Of a stretch of DNA of 43,262 nt, positions 23,627 through 33,120 are shown piece after piece; position 1 is the first letter of the stretch; each line of letters begins with the position of its first letter. The notes beneath the pieces are model-generated. The model saw only the letters and a list, made by a program, of their open reading frames with translations. It was not told the DNA's origin and ran no database searches. Position numbers and translations under genes: made by a program. Where the stretch lies: the NCBI GenBank assembly GCA_016212515.1, contig JACRFZ010000081.1, positions 1 through 43,262 of the forward strand, in the 5' to 3' direction. This stretch comes from Candidatus Melainabacteria bacterium. Lineage in GTDB: Bacteria > Cyanobacteriota > Vampirovibrionia > Obscuribacterales > Obscuribacteraceae.

Positions 23627-25903
23627 ATGTTAATATCAGCTCTCGCATTTAGCGAGCCCCCTTCAAATATGACCCAAGTACCGCGGCCGACATCAACAAG
23701 AGCCTCGCTCAGGCACAGCTTGCTTTTTGCCGTTCTCGTTTGGCTCATGATGGTGCTGTTGGTGGAGTTTTGTGCGCTTCTGGTCTCGTTCAGTCTGATA
23801 AGCAGTACCGAGGAGAAAGCGCAAAAGTTGGAACGGGCGCGCCAGGCAAACGAGCTTACCACCAGCCTCACCGACACTGCTATCGACATCGAGAAGCTGG
23901 TGGGCAATTACATTCGCCGCACCAGCCCGGACAACAGATACAAATTATTCAACCGCCTGGGAGATTTCGACAATTTGCTCACCAAGCTTGAAACACATTA
24001 TGCCGACGACAAGCAGGCCCTGGAGACGCTCCGGGACCTGAAAACGTTGCGGCAGAGTGCCATTTCCAAGCTGGAAAAAGCAGAGACTGAACTGAGAGGG
24101 AGCAGCTTTCAAGACCCGAGCGCGGCATTCAGCACCCTGGATAGGAACTTATTGAAGCTGGGTGAGAAATTGGAAGCGTCTTTGCGACAGTTGGTGGTCC
24201 GACAAGCAAAAGAGCAACTGACACTAAAGGAAGACGCCAGCAGATCAAGGGAATCGGTAAAGCTCTCCATCATCGCCATCTCCCTGGGCAATATTTTCCT
24301 GGCCTTGGCAGTAGCGGCTCTCTTTGTGCGGGGAGTAACCCAGCGGCTGCGCAGAATTCTCACCAACATCGAGCGGTTCGAGCGCCAGGAGCCGGTTTTA
24401 CCTCCGTCAACGGGCTCAGACGAACTGGCCCTGCTCGACAAGAAGTTTCACGAGATGACAGAGACCATCTCAGCTACCAGGCACAAAGAGCGGGTGGTGC
24501 TAGAGTACGCCACCGATGTTATTCTCTCCTTCAATGATGTTGGCACCATAACAGCCGTCAGCCGAGCCGCTGAAACATGCTGGGGCTATCCCGGCAGCGA
24601 GCTATTGGGCAAGCCGGTAATTGATCTCATTACTGAAGACTTCCAGAAAAGCTTTGTGGATACCGTGCGCATGGTGAGGCAAACAAGAGAACCCAAAGCT
24701 TTTGAAGGGCGAGTAGTCACCAAGTCTCGTGGAGAGCTGGACACGCTCTGGTCCTTCAACTGGGGAGCGGAGGAAGACTCAATGTTTTGCGTAGCTCACG
24801 ACATCTCCGAGCGCAAACGAAGCGAAAGACTGATTCAGGAAAGCGAACAGAGAATCAGAGCCATCATCGAGCATATGCCGGTAGGTCTGGCTGTGGTCGA
24901 CAGTCAGGGGCACATTCTTTTCTTGAACAACAAGCTTTTAGAGATGGTCGGAAAAAATCTACAGGAACTTGGCCAACACACCATCTTCGATCTGGTCGAA
25001 AATCGTTTTTCTCTTCCCATTGTGAACGGTAGCCCCACTGGTGAAATAATCCAGACCGCATTACACAGGAGAGATAAAACTCCCCTTCCGGTTGAAATCT
25101 CCACGGATATTGTCTCCCTCTCAGCGGGAGAAGCCGTACTGTGCACCATCATCGATGTCAGCGAAAGAATGAAAGTGCAAGAGATTCGGCGCGAGTTCTT
25201 GCGCATGGTCACGCACGATCTGCGCACGCCGCTGGCCTCGGTCAAAGGCTACTTTCAACTTCTGGAAGCCGGCGCCTACGGCAAGCAGTCGGAAAGCGCC
25301 GAGAGTGCGGCAGCAAGAGCCACGCGCAATTTGGCGGAAGTTATCGACGTCATATCAGACCTTCTGGACGTGGACAAAATAGAGTCAGGCGCCCTTGTTC
25401 TAGCGCCTTCCCTCACTACCATCGATTCACTTTTCAAGGAAGTGCACGAAAAAATTTCAAGTCTGGCAGCCAGCAAAGAGATAACTATGCATTACGAGAT
25501 CAACGACATGCCTCTGGAAGCAGATGTCAGCTTGATCCTGAGGGTGCTTGTCAACCTGGTAGGCAACGCCATCAAGTTCTCACAACCCGGTTCGACTGTG
25601 GCACTGCGTTCGGAATTTAATGAATCATCAGTGCGCATAGAAGTCAAGGATCAGGGCTGCGGAATACCAAAAGAAGAACAGGAGCATATTTTCGAGCATT
25701 ACAAACAGGCCCAGAAAATTGAAATCAACGGAATCAGGAGTTCGGGCTTAGGTCTTGCTATTTGCAAGCGAGTTGTGGAAGCACACGCGGGGCTAATAGG
25801 TGTACAATCCGAAGTCGGAAAAGGAAGTACTTTTTGGTTCACACTCCCGCTGACAACCCCCGAAGAAACAGATCATGGCAAAACTACTGGTAGTGGAGGA
25901 TAA
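23627..25903 (+). CDS. Membrane sensor histidine kinase with HAMP and two PAS domains
   Basis: A 758-residue protein. TM1 is at about residues 32-56 ([22 protein letters not shown]), then an all-helical periplasmic sensor region (about 60-205), TM2 (about 214-235), HAMP, PAS 1 (about 285-395), PAS 2 (about 410-515), HisKA with the phospho-acceptor His530 in [16 protein letters not shown], and the HATPase domain with N box ([12 protein letters not shown]), G1 (DQGCGIP) and G2 (SSGLGLAI). It autophosphorylates and passes phosphate to the overlapping response regulator gene (29-nt overlap). A second ATG at 23669 is possible. The signal sensed is unknown; it is probably co-transcribed with the peptidoglycan hydrolase, so a cell-wall cue is plausible. 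Confidence 0.9.
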   Translation: MLISALAFSEPPSNMTQVPRPTSTRASLRHSLLFAVLVWLMMVLLVEFCALLVSFSLISSTEEKAQKLERARQANELTTSLTDTAIDIEKLVGNYIRRTSPDNRYKLFNRLGDFDNLLTKLETHYADDKQALETLRDLKTLRQSAISKLEKAETELRGSSFQDPSAAFSTLDRNLLKLGEKLEASLRQLVVRQAKEQLTLKEDASRSRESVKLSIIAISLGNIFLALAVAALFVRGVTQRLRRILTNIERFERQEPVLPPSTGSDELALLDKKFHEMTETISATRHKERVVLEYATDVILSFNDVGTITAVSRAAETCWGYPGSELLGKPVIDLITEDFQKSFVDTVRMVRQTREPKAFEGRVVTKSRGELDTLWSFNWGAEEDSMFCVAHDISERKRSERLIQESEQRIRAIIEHMPVGLAVVDSQGHILFLNNKLLEMVGKNLQELGQHTIFDLVENRFSLPIVNGSPTGEIIQTALHRRDKTPLPVEISTDIVSLSAGEAVLCTIIDVSERMKVQEIRREFLRMVTHDLRTPLASVKGYFQLLEAGAYGKQSESAESAAARATRNLAEVIDVISDLLDVDKIESGALVLAPSLTTIDSLFKEVHEKISSLAASKEITMHYEINDMPLEADVSLILRVLVNLVGNAIKFSQPGSTVALRSEFNESSVRIEVKDQGCGIPKEEQEHIFEHYKQAQKIEINGIRSSGLGLAICKRVVEAHAGLIGVQSEVGKGSTFWFTLPLTTPEETDHGKTTGSGG

Positions 25904-26567
25904 CCTCGACTTAAGCGAGAATCTGCAGGAATGGCTCAGGCTTGACAATCATCAAGTGGAAATCTGCCACAACGGAGTGCAAGCGCTGGAGCTTCTGGCT
26001 TATTCCAAGTACGACGTAATTATTCTCGATGTAACCATGCCGGAGATGGACGGCTTCACCGTTTGCCGAAAATTCAGAGCCGGAGGCGGCCAGACACCGA
26101 TACTTTTTCTCACCGGCAAAAATAGCATCGAAGAAAAAGAAGAAGGTTTTGAAAGAGGCGGAGACGACTACCTCACCAAGCCTTTTGACTTTCGAGAACT
26201 GTCAGCAAGACTGAGAGCCCTTTTGAGACGTTTCCCCTCTGTGGAAAGCGGACTGCTTGGCTACCTGGATCTAGAACTTGACCCCAAGACCAAGCAGGTA
26301 AAACGAGCGGGCGAAGCGCTTAAACTCTCTCCCAAGGAATACCAATTACTGGAATTTTTGCTGCGCCACCCCAACGAAATTTATTCGGCAACCGATTTGC
26401 TCATGCATGTCTGGTCTTCCGACAGTACTGCTACTGAACAAACAGTGAGAGCCTGCGTTAAGCGCCTGCGCGAAGTTATCGATCGCGGCGACGGTCAAAG
26501 CTATATTCTCAATCAGCGCGGGCATGGCTACGGGCTCAATAGAGACATTCAGCTTCCGGGCGAATAA
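25875..26567 (+). CDS. OmpR/PhoB-family response regulator
   Basis: A 230-residue protein. The receiver domain has the acidic pair in VVEDN, phospho-acceptor Asp52 in [12 protein letters not shown], the switch Thr in LFLTGK and the conserved Lys in YLTKPFD. The C-terminal winged helix (about 135-225) has [33 protein letters not shown] and the wing RGHGYGL. It is a DNA-binding transcription regulator activated by the kinase whose gene overlaps it. It is a candidate to bind the GTATG/TTGTCAC element; however, OmpR-type sites are usually direct repeats of about 10-11 bp, and this is not obvious in the element. Confidence 0.9.
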   Translation: MAKLLVVEDNLDLSENLQEWLRLDNHQVEICHNGVQALELLAYSKYDVIILDVTMPEMDGFTVCRKFRAGGGQTPILFLTGKNSIEEKEEGFERGGDDYLTKPFDFRELSARLRALLRRFPSVESGLLGYLDLELDPKTKQVKRAGEALKLSPKEYQLLEFLLRHPNEIYSATDLLMHVWSSDSTATEQTVRACVKRLREVIDRGDGQSYILNQRGHGYGLNRDIQLPGE

Positions 26568-26580
26568 CCCGGTCTTTTTT
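26556..26580 (+). terminator. Rho-independent terminator after the response regulator
   Basis: CCGGG (26556-26560) and CCCGG (26568-26572) enclose a 7-nt loop that contains the stop codon. TCTTTTTT follows. Confidence 0.7.
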
Positions 26581-26639
26581 ATAACGCTTTTATATTCCCA
26601 GTCTATCTTGGCAGGTAAGATTTTCTTGGGAACTTACCA

Positions 26640-27377
26640 ATGGGCAACAATTTTCTACCATCTGATAACTCAGAAGCAGCTCTTAAAGGCTCAAATCAAA
26701 GCGACCAGGTTCTAAATTGTCTCGCCAGAGAAATTTGGGACAGTAGCCCGGCATTTATAAAGGGTTGCTTCGGAACAAACGATTCATCATCCAAGCTGCC
26801 TGGACTGCCGGAAATCAAAGTTTATCCGGACGCCATAATCTTCTGCGGTCAGAACACAACGGGCTGCTTCGGCAGTTCCGACGTAAGACCAGGCGACTCT
26901 GCAGCGGCTCATAGTCGGCAGCAACCAGATCTCAGTCAGACCCTCAATAAAGTTTTCGATCTTGGTCAGACCCTCCTGCCAGAACGAGGACAGGCAGAAA
27001 ATCGCTTGCAAGTGCGAGAGCTGATTAACCTTGGTCAAGCCCTGCTTCCGCAAGCACCCAGCAGCGCGGAACAGCAGGCGGCCATAAATGCCGCAGATGC
27101 TGCGGCAGGCAAAGCCAATTCACTTTCAGTAGTTTCCAGTTCAGATCTGGGCAGTCTGGAGAGCGCCAAATCTGGAATATTCGCTGGCACAGCCCAGGGA
27201 CAGTTTGCTATTGCGCGCATCGATGCGGCAATCTCCAAGGTAGACCAACAGTTGGAAGCCGCCCGCAAAGCGCTGGAGTTAGGGGCACCTCTTTCACAGG
27301 GAGACGCTCAACAATTTCGCAACGCAGGCAACCTCAAGAACTTCCTGGAGGACAGGCCTGATAACGCCTCAGTCTAA
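26640..27377 (+). CDS. Hypothetical protein, 245 residues
   Basis: It lies 72 nt after the response regulator, beyond a terminator. The start at 26640 has GGGAA about 8 nt upstream. No signal peptide or membrane helix. The N-terminal half has paired Cys motifs (KGCFGTND and TGCFGSSD). The middle holds two copies of a Leu-rich unit (DLGQTLLPERGQ and NLGQALLPQAPS). The C-terminal third is a predicted long helix (ARIDAAISKVDQQLEAARKALELG). Composition (Ser, Asn, Gln, Ala) resembles the N-terminal regions of the large proteins in this window. No family recognised. Confidence 0.6.
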   Translation: MGNNFLPSDNSEAALKGSNQSDQVLNCLAREIWDSSPAFIKGCFGTNDSSSKLPGLPEIKVYPDAIIFCGQNTTGCFGSSDVRPGDSAAAHSRQQPDLSQTLNKVFDLGQTLLPERGQAENRLQVRELINLGQALLPQAPSSAEQQAAINAADAAAGKANSLSVVSSSDLGSLESAKSGIFAGTAQGQFAIARIDAAISKVDQQLEAARKALELGAPLSQGDAQQFRNAGNLKNFLEDRPDNASV

Positions 27378-27508
27378 CCCTCAAGCCTTCGATTCATAGA
27401 GCCCGCATTATCAAAATCACTTCCGGCAAAGGAAGGCGATCTGCCCTAATGCCAGAGCTACTCCACACACATCTTCACCCGTTACCCTGATTTAGTGAGG
27501 CAAGTAAA

Positions 27509-27982
27509 ATGGCTACTCTAGAAAATCATTCCCCTAAACAGAATCTCGATCTCAGTGTCGAAGCTGAGCCCAAATACGCAAGCGCCGGCCAAAACCTCGT
27601 CAACGAGGCCTATGAAAAGTTGTCCCCGGCCAATTCACTTAGTAACAACAATGAAATAGACGAGGCTTCCCTCAACCGACAACTCTCAGAAAACATCTAT
27701 GCTCAACGAAGAACCTATGAAAGACCCTCAAATGAAACCGACGAGGAGTACCTGCAGCGGCAGCAGCGGACGAGAGAAGCCATTCAAAGAGGGGGCATGA
27801 GGGGACTGAATGAAGGCACGCAGAATGCCGAAGATTTTCTCAATCAGACAGGAAGGATTAGAGTTAGACAGGGCAACGGTGTATTCGGTAATCCCGTTGA
27901 CCGCAACCCTGCCACCAGACCCGCAGGTATCTACCCGGGGCCCGGCCGAGATATGACCATCGACGTTCCCTCTCGCTGGTAG
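27509..27982 (+). CDS. Hypothetical protein, 157 residues
   Basis: GAGG lies 8 nt before the ATG. The product is highly polar and probably largely disordered: Asn/Ser/Glu-rich in the first half, then a charged helix (DEEYLQRQQRTREAIQRGG, about 79-97) and a Pro/Gly/Arg-rich tail (VFGNPVDRNPATRPAGIYPGPGRD). No signal peptide, membrane helix or recognised domain. It may be a small relative of the large low-complexity proteins upstream; nothing in it shows a function. Confidence 0.55.
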   Translation: MATLENHSPKQNLDLSVEAEPKYASAGQNLVNEAYEKLSPANSLSNNNEIDEASLNRQLSENIYAQRRTYERPSNETDEEYLQRQQRTREAIQRGGMRGLNEGTQNAEDFLNQTGRIRVRQGNGVFGNPVDRNPATRPAGIYPGPGRDMTIDVPSRW

Positions 27983-28384
27983 TCTTTTCTGCGGGAGCGG
28001 TCAAGCTCTTTCGCTTACAAAATTGTCAGGCAATGAAAGACACTTCGTACACTCTAGGCCGGGCAGCCCCATAAGTAAGGTTAGCGCTAAACGCGAGAAC
28101 ACCAGACCGACAAATGAAGCCGGACTAAACCAATAATCTGGATTGAGCCACCAGGGTCGAGAGATAGTTGAGGCGCTTCATCAAATTTTCAAACATCCCA
28201 TTCGGATACCAACCAGTTACTCCAAGAGTAAATCAATGAATGAACCAGAGCCTTGAGGATCTATCAATTAGTTCCGGGGGGCGAGGTTGCCTTGATTTTA
28301 CTCGTAACCTTCGAATGTCTCTCTAATCAACCAGAGACCAAATTTGATGCAAAGCAAAGCAACCTCTAGAAGTGGTAAACAACC
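27983..28384. other. 402-bp intergenic region before clpP
   Basis: I see no gene, tRNA or clear promoter. A 6-bp inverted repeat (GTCTCT/AGAGAC, near 28315-28336) lies about 50 nt before clpP. No copy of the recurrent promoter element is present. Confidence 0.4.
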
Positions 28385-29044
28385 ATGACACACTCAAACA
28401 CGCTCGGTTTGCTCTCCATCTCCGGTGTCAATCCTCAAATGGCGCCAATTCTGCCCCAGACCATTGACCGCGCCAACCAGAACGATCGAGCCATGGACCC
28501 CTATAGCCGACTTTTCGGCGAAGGTATCATCTTGCTCGACAGTGCCATCGACGACACCGTTGCCAGTGCTACCATCGCCCAATTGCTCTGGCTCAAGCAA
28601 CAGAAGCCTGAAAACGGCATCACTATGTACATCATGAGCCCTGGTGGTTCCGTCACCGCCGGTCTGGCCATTTACGACACCATGCGCCTGATTCAGCCAA
28701 CTGTCGATGTCTCCACTGTGGCACTGGGAATGGCAGCCTCCATGGGCGCCTTCCTCCTGGCGGGCGGTACCAAAGGCAAGCGCTTTGCCCTTCCCAACGC
28801 CGAGATTCTCATTCACCAACCCCTGGTTCATGGTGGCGGCATCAGCGGACAGGTGACGGACTTCGAGATTCAAGCGAAACACCTGGTCAACGTCAAAAAT
28901 CGCCTGGCTTCCATCCTGGCGGCCAATACCGGTCAAAGTCTGGAACGACTTCTTGCCGACACGGAGCGGGATAACATCATGACCGCCAAGGAGGCAAAAG
29001 AATACGGGCTAATTGACCGGGTTTTGATGTCGGACGAAGGCTAA
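28385..29044 (+). CDS. clpP: ATP-dependent Clp protease proteolytic subunit ClpP
   Basis: A 219-residue protein, close to the usual ClpP length. The full catalytic triad is present: Ser119 in GMAASMGAFLLAGG, His144 in AEILIHQPL and Asp196 in DTERDNIMTAKEAKEYGLID. The substrate loop SPGGSVTAGLAIYDTM is also present. ClpP forms a double heptamer ring that degrades proteins delivered by ClpX, ClpA or ClpC. No Clp ATPase gene is adjacent, so the partner is encoded elsewhere. The N-terminal extension of about 20 residues may be a propeptide. A hairpin follows at 29075. Confidence 0.92.
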   Translation: MTHSNTLGLLSISGVNPQMAPILPQTIDRANQNDRAMDPYSRLFGEGIILLDSAIDDTVASATIAQLLWLKQQKPENGITMYIMSPGGSVTAGLAIYDTMRLIQPTVDVSTVALGMAASMGAFLLAGGTKGKRFALPNAEILIHQPLVHGGGISGQVTDFEIQAKHLVNVKNRLASILAANTGQSLERLLADTERDNIMTAKEAKEYGLIDRVLMSDEG

Positions 29045-29074
29045 TTAAGTGGGCTAGTTTCATGTACTAAACAG

Positions 29075-29101
29075 GACGAGGGGTGGGTAACTCCCCTCGT
29101 C
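29075..29101 (+). terminator. Strong hairpin after clpP
   Basis: Perfect 9-bp inverted repeat GACGAGGGG/CCCCTCGTC with a 9-nt loop, 30 nt past the stop codon. There is no U-tract, so it may stabilise the 3' end rather than act as a classical terminator. Confidence 0.55.
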
Positions 29102-29136
29102 GCTGCCTCGGGCTGAAGACAAATTGCTCGCTCTAA

Positions 29137-29142
29137 TACAAT
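29137..29142 (+). promoter_or_regulatory. Possible sigma-70 -10 box for the trypsin-like protease gene
   Basis: TACAAT (5 of 6 to consensus), with a weak -35 (TGAAGA) 17 bp upstream. The predicted leader is only about 24 nt. Confidence 0.35.
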
Positions 29143-29172
29143 CAAAAGCTTGGTCATCTCACCATTTCCACC

Positions 29173-29997
29173 ATGAAAGAAAAGCAAACCCGAATTCTAT
29201 ACAGCCTGACTGTACTCTTCTCACTTACCCTGCTTTTCTTGTCCCAGGCATTGTTTTCTGGAACCACCTCCGCTCCGAAAGCAGAGCCTGGACTGGCCGC
29301 CACCGCCCAGAGCCTGGCCGCTCTAGCACACAATCAGTTCGGCTCCGACGCAGCCAGGCTCGAAAATCAATCTGAGCTAAGTAGGGAAGACGTCCTCAAA
29401 TGGGCCTCCGCCTTTACCGTAGAAGTCTGGATCAACCTCCAGGATGGCACCGAAGCTCCCGCTAACGGCATCATTGTGGGTCATGGAGATTACGTCATAA
29501 CCAACTCCCATGTGGTCCGGAATAATCCTCATCCAAAAGTTCGAAGCCTGGGCGAAACGGGAGTAGTGAAAGAATACTCCGGCCATGTGGTGGCGGAAAG
29601 ACCGGCAAAGGATCTGGCTCTTATCGCTCTCGAGGGAGTATCCGGCTTACCGACAGCTCCCCTGGCGACTTCAACTAAATCAGTCGGGCCGGGGGACCAG
29701 GTCTATATGGTCGGCTCACCCCGCGGTTCTCACTGGAAATTGACCGAAAGTGAAGTACTGAGAACAGATAGCACTTGCGGTATATTGCGCCTGTTGTGCA
29801 TCCGCAGCGCAGCAGGGGCTCTGGCGCCGGGAAACAGCGGCGGACCGCTGCTCAACAAAGGCGGTGAGGTAATCGGAATCAACAGAGCAATTCAGATCTC
29901 TACAGGTGAAGGAGTAAGCATCCCCATAGAAGAGGTTCTCAAATTTCTCTCCGACTCAGGAATACCGCTCCCCCGCTCGAAGCAGCAAGAACTATGA
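29173..29997 (+). CDS. Exported trypsin-like serine protease (HtrA/S1C type, no PDZ domain)
   Basis: A 274-residue protein. The N-terminal hydrophobic segment (ILYSLTVLFSLTLLFLSQALF) is a signal anchor. The chymotrypsin-fold protease domain (about 75-265) has His113 in ITNSHVVRN, Asp147 in AKDLALIAL and Ser222 in APGNSGGPLLN. It is short for an HtrA/DegP protein and lacks a PDZ domain. Two cysteines (STCGILRLLCIRS) lie close together just before the Ser loop and may form a disulfide. The likely role is envelope protein quality control or processing. It follows clpP, but a hairpin separates them. Confidence 0.85.
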   Translation: MKEKQTRILYSLTVLFSLTLLFLSQALFSGTTSAPKAEPGLAATAQSLAALAHNQFGSDAARLENQSELSREDVLKWASAFTVEVWINLQDGTEAPANGIIVGHGDYVITNSHVVRNNPHPKVRSLGETGVVKEYSGHVVAERPAKDLALIALEGVSGLPTAPLATSTKSVGPGDQVYMVGSPRGSHWKLTESEVLRTDSTCGILRLLCIRSAAGALAPGNSGGPLLNKGGEVIGINRAIQISTGEGVSIPIEEVLKFLSDSGIPLPRSKQQEL

Positions 29998-29999
29998 GA

Positions 30000-30027
30000 C
30001 GCCCATTTGAACACTCAAAGTGGGGCG
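30000..30027 (+). repeat. Imperfect hairpin at the protease gene end
   Basis: CGCCCATTTGA and TCAAAGTGGGGCG pair across a 4-nt loop with one bulge, 2 nt past the stop. It has no U-tract; a proper terminator follows 70 nt later. Confidence 0.35.
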
Positions 30028-30095
30028 ATTCATCAAAATGCAGGAGCCTGGCAAAGAGAGCCGGACGAATCTCCAGACCTCCAGAAAACATGCGC

Positions 30096-30119
30096 AGGGG
30101 CTTGCCAAAAGCCCCTTTT
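30096..30119 (+). terminator. Rho-independent terminator of the serine protease gene
   Basis: AGGGGCTT/AAGCCCCT (8 bp) with a 5-nt loop, followed by TTTATT. Confidence 0.7.
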
Positions 30120-30247
30120 ATTCAGGCGGACAAATAATGATTCGACCGGGTTCACTGAAGTTTTACGTTTTTTTTCGCCGCTCCACTACACTCTTTAGTA
30201 TTTTCATTTGCCCCCCATCTTGAGGAAACAGCCCAACTGCAAACTTC

Positions 30248-31117
30248 TCAATAGCCAAGGCGCTGTAATATTGCGCCATAACCTTCCTTGTAGGTGGGGT
30301 AGGCAAGATCAAGCTTGAGACGCTGCAAGATCAAGCTGCCATCCACAGCTCTATCACCCCGGAGTATTTCACCACGGCGGCGCTTCTCGCCCCCGGCACT
30401 TTCCGGCTGGGATCTCCCCATGCTAACGGCGGCATAATCAAGCTTGAGTCTGAGGCAGAGCCACTCCAATACCTCACGGTGCCGAGCCGGCAACTGGTCT
30501 CCCACCACATAAACCTCTCCGGCAGAAAGCTCTTTGAAAGAGGCAAGAATGATACGGGCCAGATCATCTTGATGAATTCGCGATACGAAGTTATCGGCAT
30601 TGGCCGGCATCTGGTAGCTGCCGGCAAGAAGCCGAGTATGCAAGCCCCTATCAAAGCCATAGAGAGCCGGGGCTCTCAGTACTATAGCGCCCGACTGCCG
30701 GAAGGCCTCTTCCGCTTTCAAGCGCAGGCAAGCGGCCCTGGTATCCGAGCAAACGGTAGTATCCTCATTTATCTGCCCGGACTTTAAGCCATAGACGGTT
30801 GTTGATGAGATATAAATGACCTTGCGCGCCTTCCTGCACAAACGAGAAAGCATCTCTTCCTGACCGGGCGACGACTCTATCGGCGGAATCGACACAAGTA
30901 CGTTGGCGCCATCTAGAAGTTCTGAAGCAGACTCTCCAGCAGCAAGCCATTCACCGAAGAGAATCGGTTCGATTCGATGACTCAATAATTCGCAGCGGCG
31001 TTCGGCACTACGAGTGGTGCCATAGAGCGACTCGATACCACTGCCATGAGCGGCATCAGCTACACTCAGCGCCAGCTTACCGACGCCCAGAAAAACCAGC
31101 TTTTGGTTACGTTTCAT
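30248..31117 (-). CDS. NAD(P)-dependent SDR (epimerase/dehydratase-like) in cobalamin cluster
   Basis: A 289-residue protein from the ATG at 31117, which overlaps the end of cobC by 11 nt; the frame is open much further up but inside cobC. Rossmann fold: KLVFLGVGKLALSVADAA (dinucleotide loop), LLDGANVLVSIPPIE, VIYISSTTVYG (the Ser/Thr and Tyr region of extended SDRs) and IVLRAPALYGFDRGL. It resembles the YeeZ-like group of extended SDRs, whose substrates are unknown. It is the last gene of the minus-strand cbiB-cobC operon. No step of B12 synthesis is known to need it; it could act in supply of a side-chain or nucleotide-loop precursor (inference). Confidence 0.7.
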   Translation of the reverse strand: MKRNQKLVFLGVGKLALSVADAAHGSGIESLYGTTRSAERRCELLSHRIEPILFGEWLAAGESASELLDGANVLVSIPPIESSPGQEEMLSRLCRKARKVIYISSTTVYGLKSGQINEDTTVCSDTRAACLRLKAEEAFRQSGAIVLRAPALYGFDRGLHTRLLAGSYQMPANADNFVSRIHQDDLARIILASFKELSAGEVYVVGDQLPARHREVLEWLCLRLKLDYAAVSMGRSQPESAGGEKRRRGEILRGDRAVDGSLILQRLKLDLAYPTYKEGYGAILQRLGY

Positions 31118-32138
31118 GCAGTATGCTTCGACAAACTCGCCCCAGACTCTCTTGCAAACGCTGCCAATCTCCCTCGGCGCCGGGCAAGCCCAGGCGAAGG
31201 GCAGGAGGGTAACGGTCGGCTGCTGGAAAGAGGCGTAATAAGATCCCTTCCCTGGCCATCGCTTCATAAATTGCCGGAGCATGCTCCGTTTGCACATAAG
31301 CAAAAAGAGTATTGAGGGCTGTGACCGACAAACCAGCGCCCTCAAGCAGAACCTTGAGTCGAGTACTGAACTTAGCCAATTGCTGCCTTGTAAGAATCTG
31401 CCAGCTTGTGTCTTCAAGCGCAGCAGTAACAATCTCCATGGACGGACCGGCGATGGGCCAGGGTCCCAGTTCATCCTTCAGGCGTGCAAGCAGATCAGGC
31501 CAGGCCCATACAAAACCGACTCTGGCGCCGGCAAGCCCAAATGGCTTGCCGGGAGAACGAAGCACAATCAAACCGGTTTCGGTATTGTCTTGTTTGGAGG
31601 CCGCCGTCACAAGCGACTCTGTCTCAGAAAAGTCTATGAAGGCTTCATCCACTATTAACCAGCCCTGCCGCTTGCGCAACTGCCCAAGACAGGAAAGCAA
31701 GGACTCTCGATCAAAGCAGTAGTTATCAGGATTATTTGGATTAGCCAAAATCACAACATCGCAAGCCTGCCCCACCACAGACAGTTCGGCGGCGGCAAAG
31801 GAATCGACCACATGACCGAAGCGCTGCCATTGAAAGGCGTGCTCCTGGTAGGAAGGCGCAAGCACTGCCACTCGCCCTTGCCGACGCAGGCGCGGCAATG
31901 TCTGAATAGCCCACTGAGAACCTGGCACTGACAAAAGAGCAGAAGCACCGTAGTAGCGCCAAGCAGCCCCATGCAAAGCCTCCATATCGCCGGGCAAACG
32001 GCTCCATGACCGGGCCGAGAAACTATCGAACCCATAGGACAGGGGACTCACTCCCGTGGACAGATCCAACCATTCATCTCGTTTGATACCATAGCGCGCT
32101 TCCGCCTCAACGAGATTGCCGCCGTGCAACAAAGGCAC
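31107..32138 (-). CDS. cobC: L-threonine-O-3-phosphate decarboxylase (CobC; CobD in Salmonella)
   Basis: A 343-residue protein. I chose the GTG at 32138 because AGGAGG lies 5 nt upstream; a GTG two codons earlier overlaps that site. It is a PLP enzyme of the class I aminotransferase fold, with N-terminal HGGNLVEAEARYG and LDLSTGVSPLSYG (typical of this family), ILANPNNPDNY, LIVDEAFIDF, and the PLP Lys198 in RSPGKPFGLAGARVGF. It makes (R)-1-aminopropan-2-yl phosphate, the linker between corrin ring and nucleotide loop, which the CbiB product next door attaches. It overlaps cbiB by 32 nt. Confidence 0.88.
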   Translation of the reverse strand: MPLLHGGNLVEAEARYGIKRDEWLDLSTGVSPLSYGFDSFSARSWSRLPGDMEALHGAAWRYYGASALLSVPGSQWAIQTLPRLRRQGRVAVLAPSYQEHAFQWQRFGHVVDSFAAAELSVVGQACDVVILANPNNPDNYCFDRESLLSCLGQLRKRQGWLIVDEAFIDFSETESLVTAASKQDNTETGLIVLRSPGKPFGLAGARVGFVWAWPDLLARLKDELGPWPIAGPSMEIVTAALEDTSWQILTRQQLAKFSTRLKVLLEGAGLSVTALNTLFAYVQTEHAPAIYEAMAREGILLRLFPAADRYPPALRLGLPGAEGDWQRLQESLGRVCRSILHET

Positions 32139-33099
32139 AAACACCTCCTATGATACCGATGGCCACTGCCGCAACGCTCCATATACGCAATGCTCTAGAA
32201 ACTAGAGCATTGGCTCTCTCTATGTCATCAGGGCGCGCTTTCCGGCCTCGCCCAAGAACGGGCCGCTCTTTCAGCTTACCGTGATAAACCGCTGCACCGC
32301 CCAACTCTAAATTGAGGGCACCGGCACCGGCGGCCATGACCGGCCCGGCATTGGGGCTGTACCATTGCCCGGACTGGCTGCCCCAACAAGCAAGAGCCGT
32401 CTTTGTATCCCCAGCCAGGGCATAACTCATCGAAGTCAACCTGGCCGGCACATAATTGAGCACATCATCCAACCTGGCGGCCGGACATCCAAAATCTAAA
32501 AACCGCTCATTGCGATAGCCCCACATGGCATCCAGAGTGTTTGCCAGTCGGTAGAAAAGGCTTCCACCGGAGCCCCCGACCAGGAACCAGAAAAGTGCGC
32601 CAAACACGGCGTCATTGCCATTTTCCAGCACCGACTCAATGGTGGCGGTGGCCACCTGCTCTTCATTTAAGTTGGAAGTATCGCGGCTGACGATGCGACC
32701 GACCATCTGCCGCGCCAGCTCAAGATCGTCGACTGATAGACTGCTATAGACATCCCGGGCATGGCTGAAGAGACTACCGGGCGCTATACAGAAGTAAAGA
32801 ACAAGGGAATCAAGGAAGGCAAGGGCCAGGGGGCGACGAACCAGACGCCGACGAGCCAGGGACAGCGCCACCACCGGCGGCACCACCGCCAGGCCAAGAG
32901 CCAGGCCACCCATTACATTAGTTGCAATTCGCCTCCTAACTGCTTGCCCCGGATGAAACAATTCTTCAATTTGCCCGGCATAGCCGCCGAACAAGGAGAG
33001 CGGATGCAGCACCTGCGGTTCTCCGAGCATTTCATCAAGGAAAAGAGCCGGCAAGACAAGCAGCGGAGAAAACGGTACGGTAGAAATTTTCAATGCCAA
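32107..33099 (-). CDS. cbiB: Adenosylcobinamide-phosphate synthase CbiB (CobD)
   Basis: An integral membrane protein of about 330 residues. Family motifs: LDEMLGEPQVLHPLSLFGGY near the N-terminus, ATIESVLENGNDAVFGALFW, YRLANTLDAMWGYRNERFLDFG, ARLDDVLNYVPARLTS and the SPNAGPVMAAGAGALN region, with several hydrophobic helices. It joins aminopropanol (or its phosphate) to adenosylcobyric acid. The start is uncertain. No ATG exists at the right place; TTG at 33099 or 33093 fits the family N-terminus, while the longest frame (33147) would overlap the divergent cobQ. It is the first gene of the minus-strand operon with cobC. Confidence 0.85.
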   Translation of the reverse strand: MALKISTVPFSPLLVLPALFLDEMLGEPQVLHPLSLFGGYAGQIEELFHPGQAVRRRIATNVMGGLALGLAVVPPVVALSLARRRLVRRPLALAFLDSLVLYFCIAPGSLFSHARDVYSSLSVDDLELARQMVGRIVSRDTSNLNEEQVATATIESVLENGNDAVFGALFWFLVGGSGGSLFYRLANTLDAMWGYRNERFLDFGCPAARLDDVLNYVPARLTSMSYALAGDTKTALACWGSQSGQWYSPNAGPVMAAGAGALNLELGGAAVYHGKLKERPVLGRGRKARPDDIERANALVSRALRIWSVAAVAIGIIGGVCAFVARRQSR

Positions 33100-33120
33100 C
33101 GTGAAAGAATCTCGCAAGTT

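Noticed and set aside
30007..30223. Two short plus-strand frames after the serine protease gene
   Set aside because: They overlap each other and the terminator hairpin and have no ribosome site.
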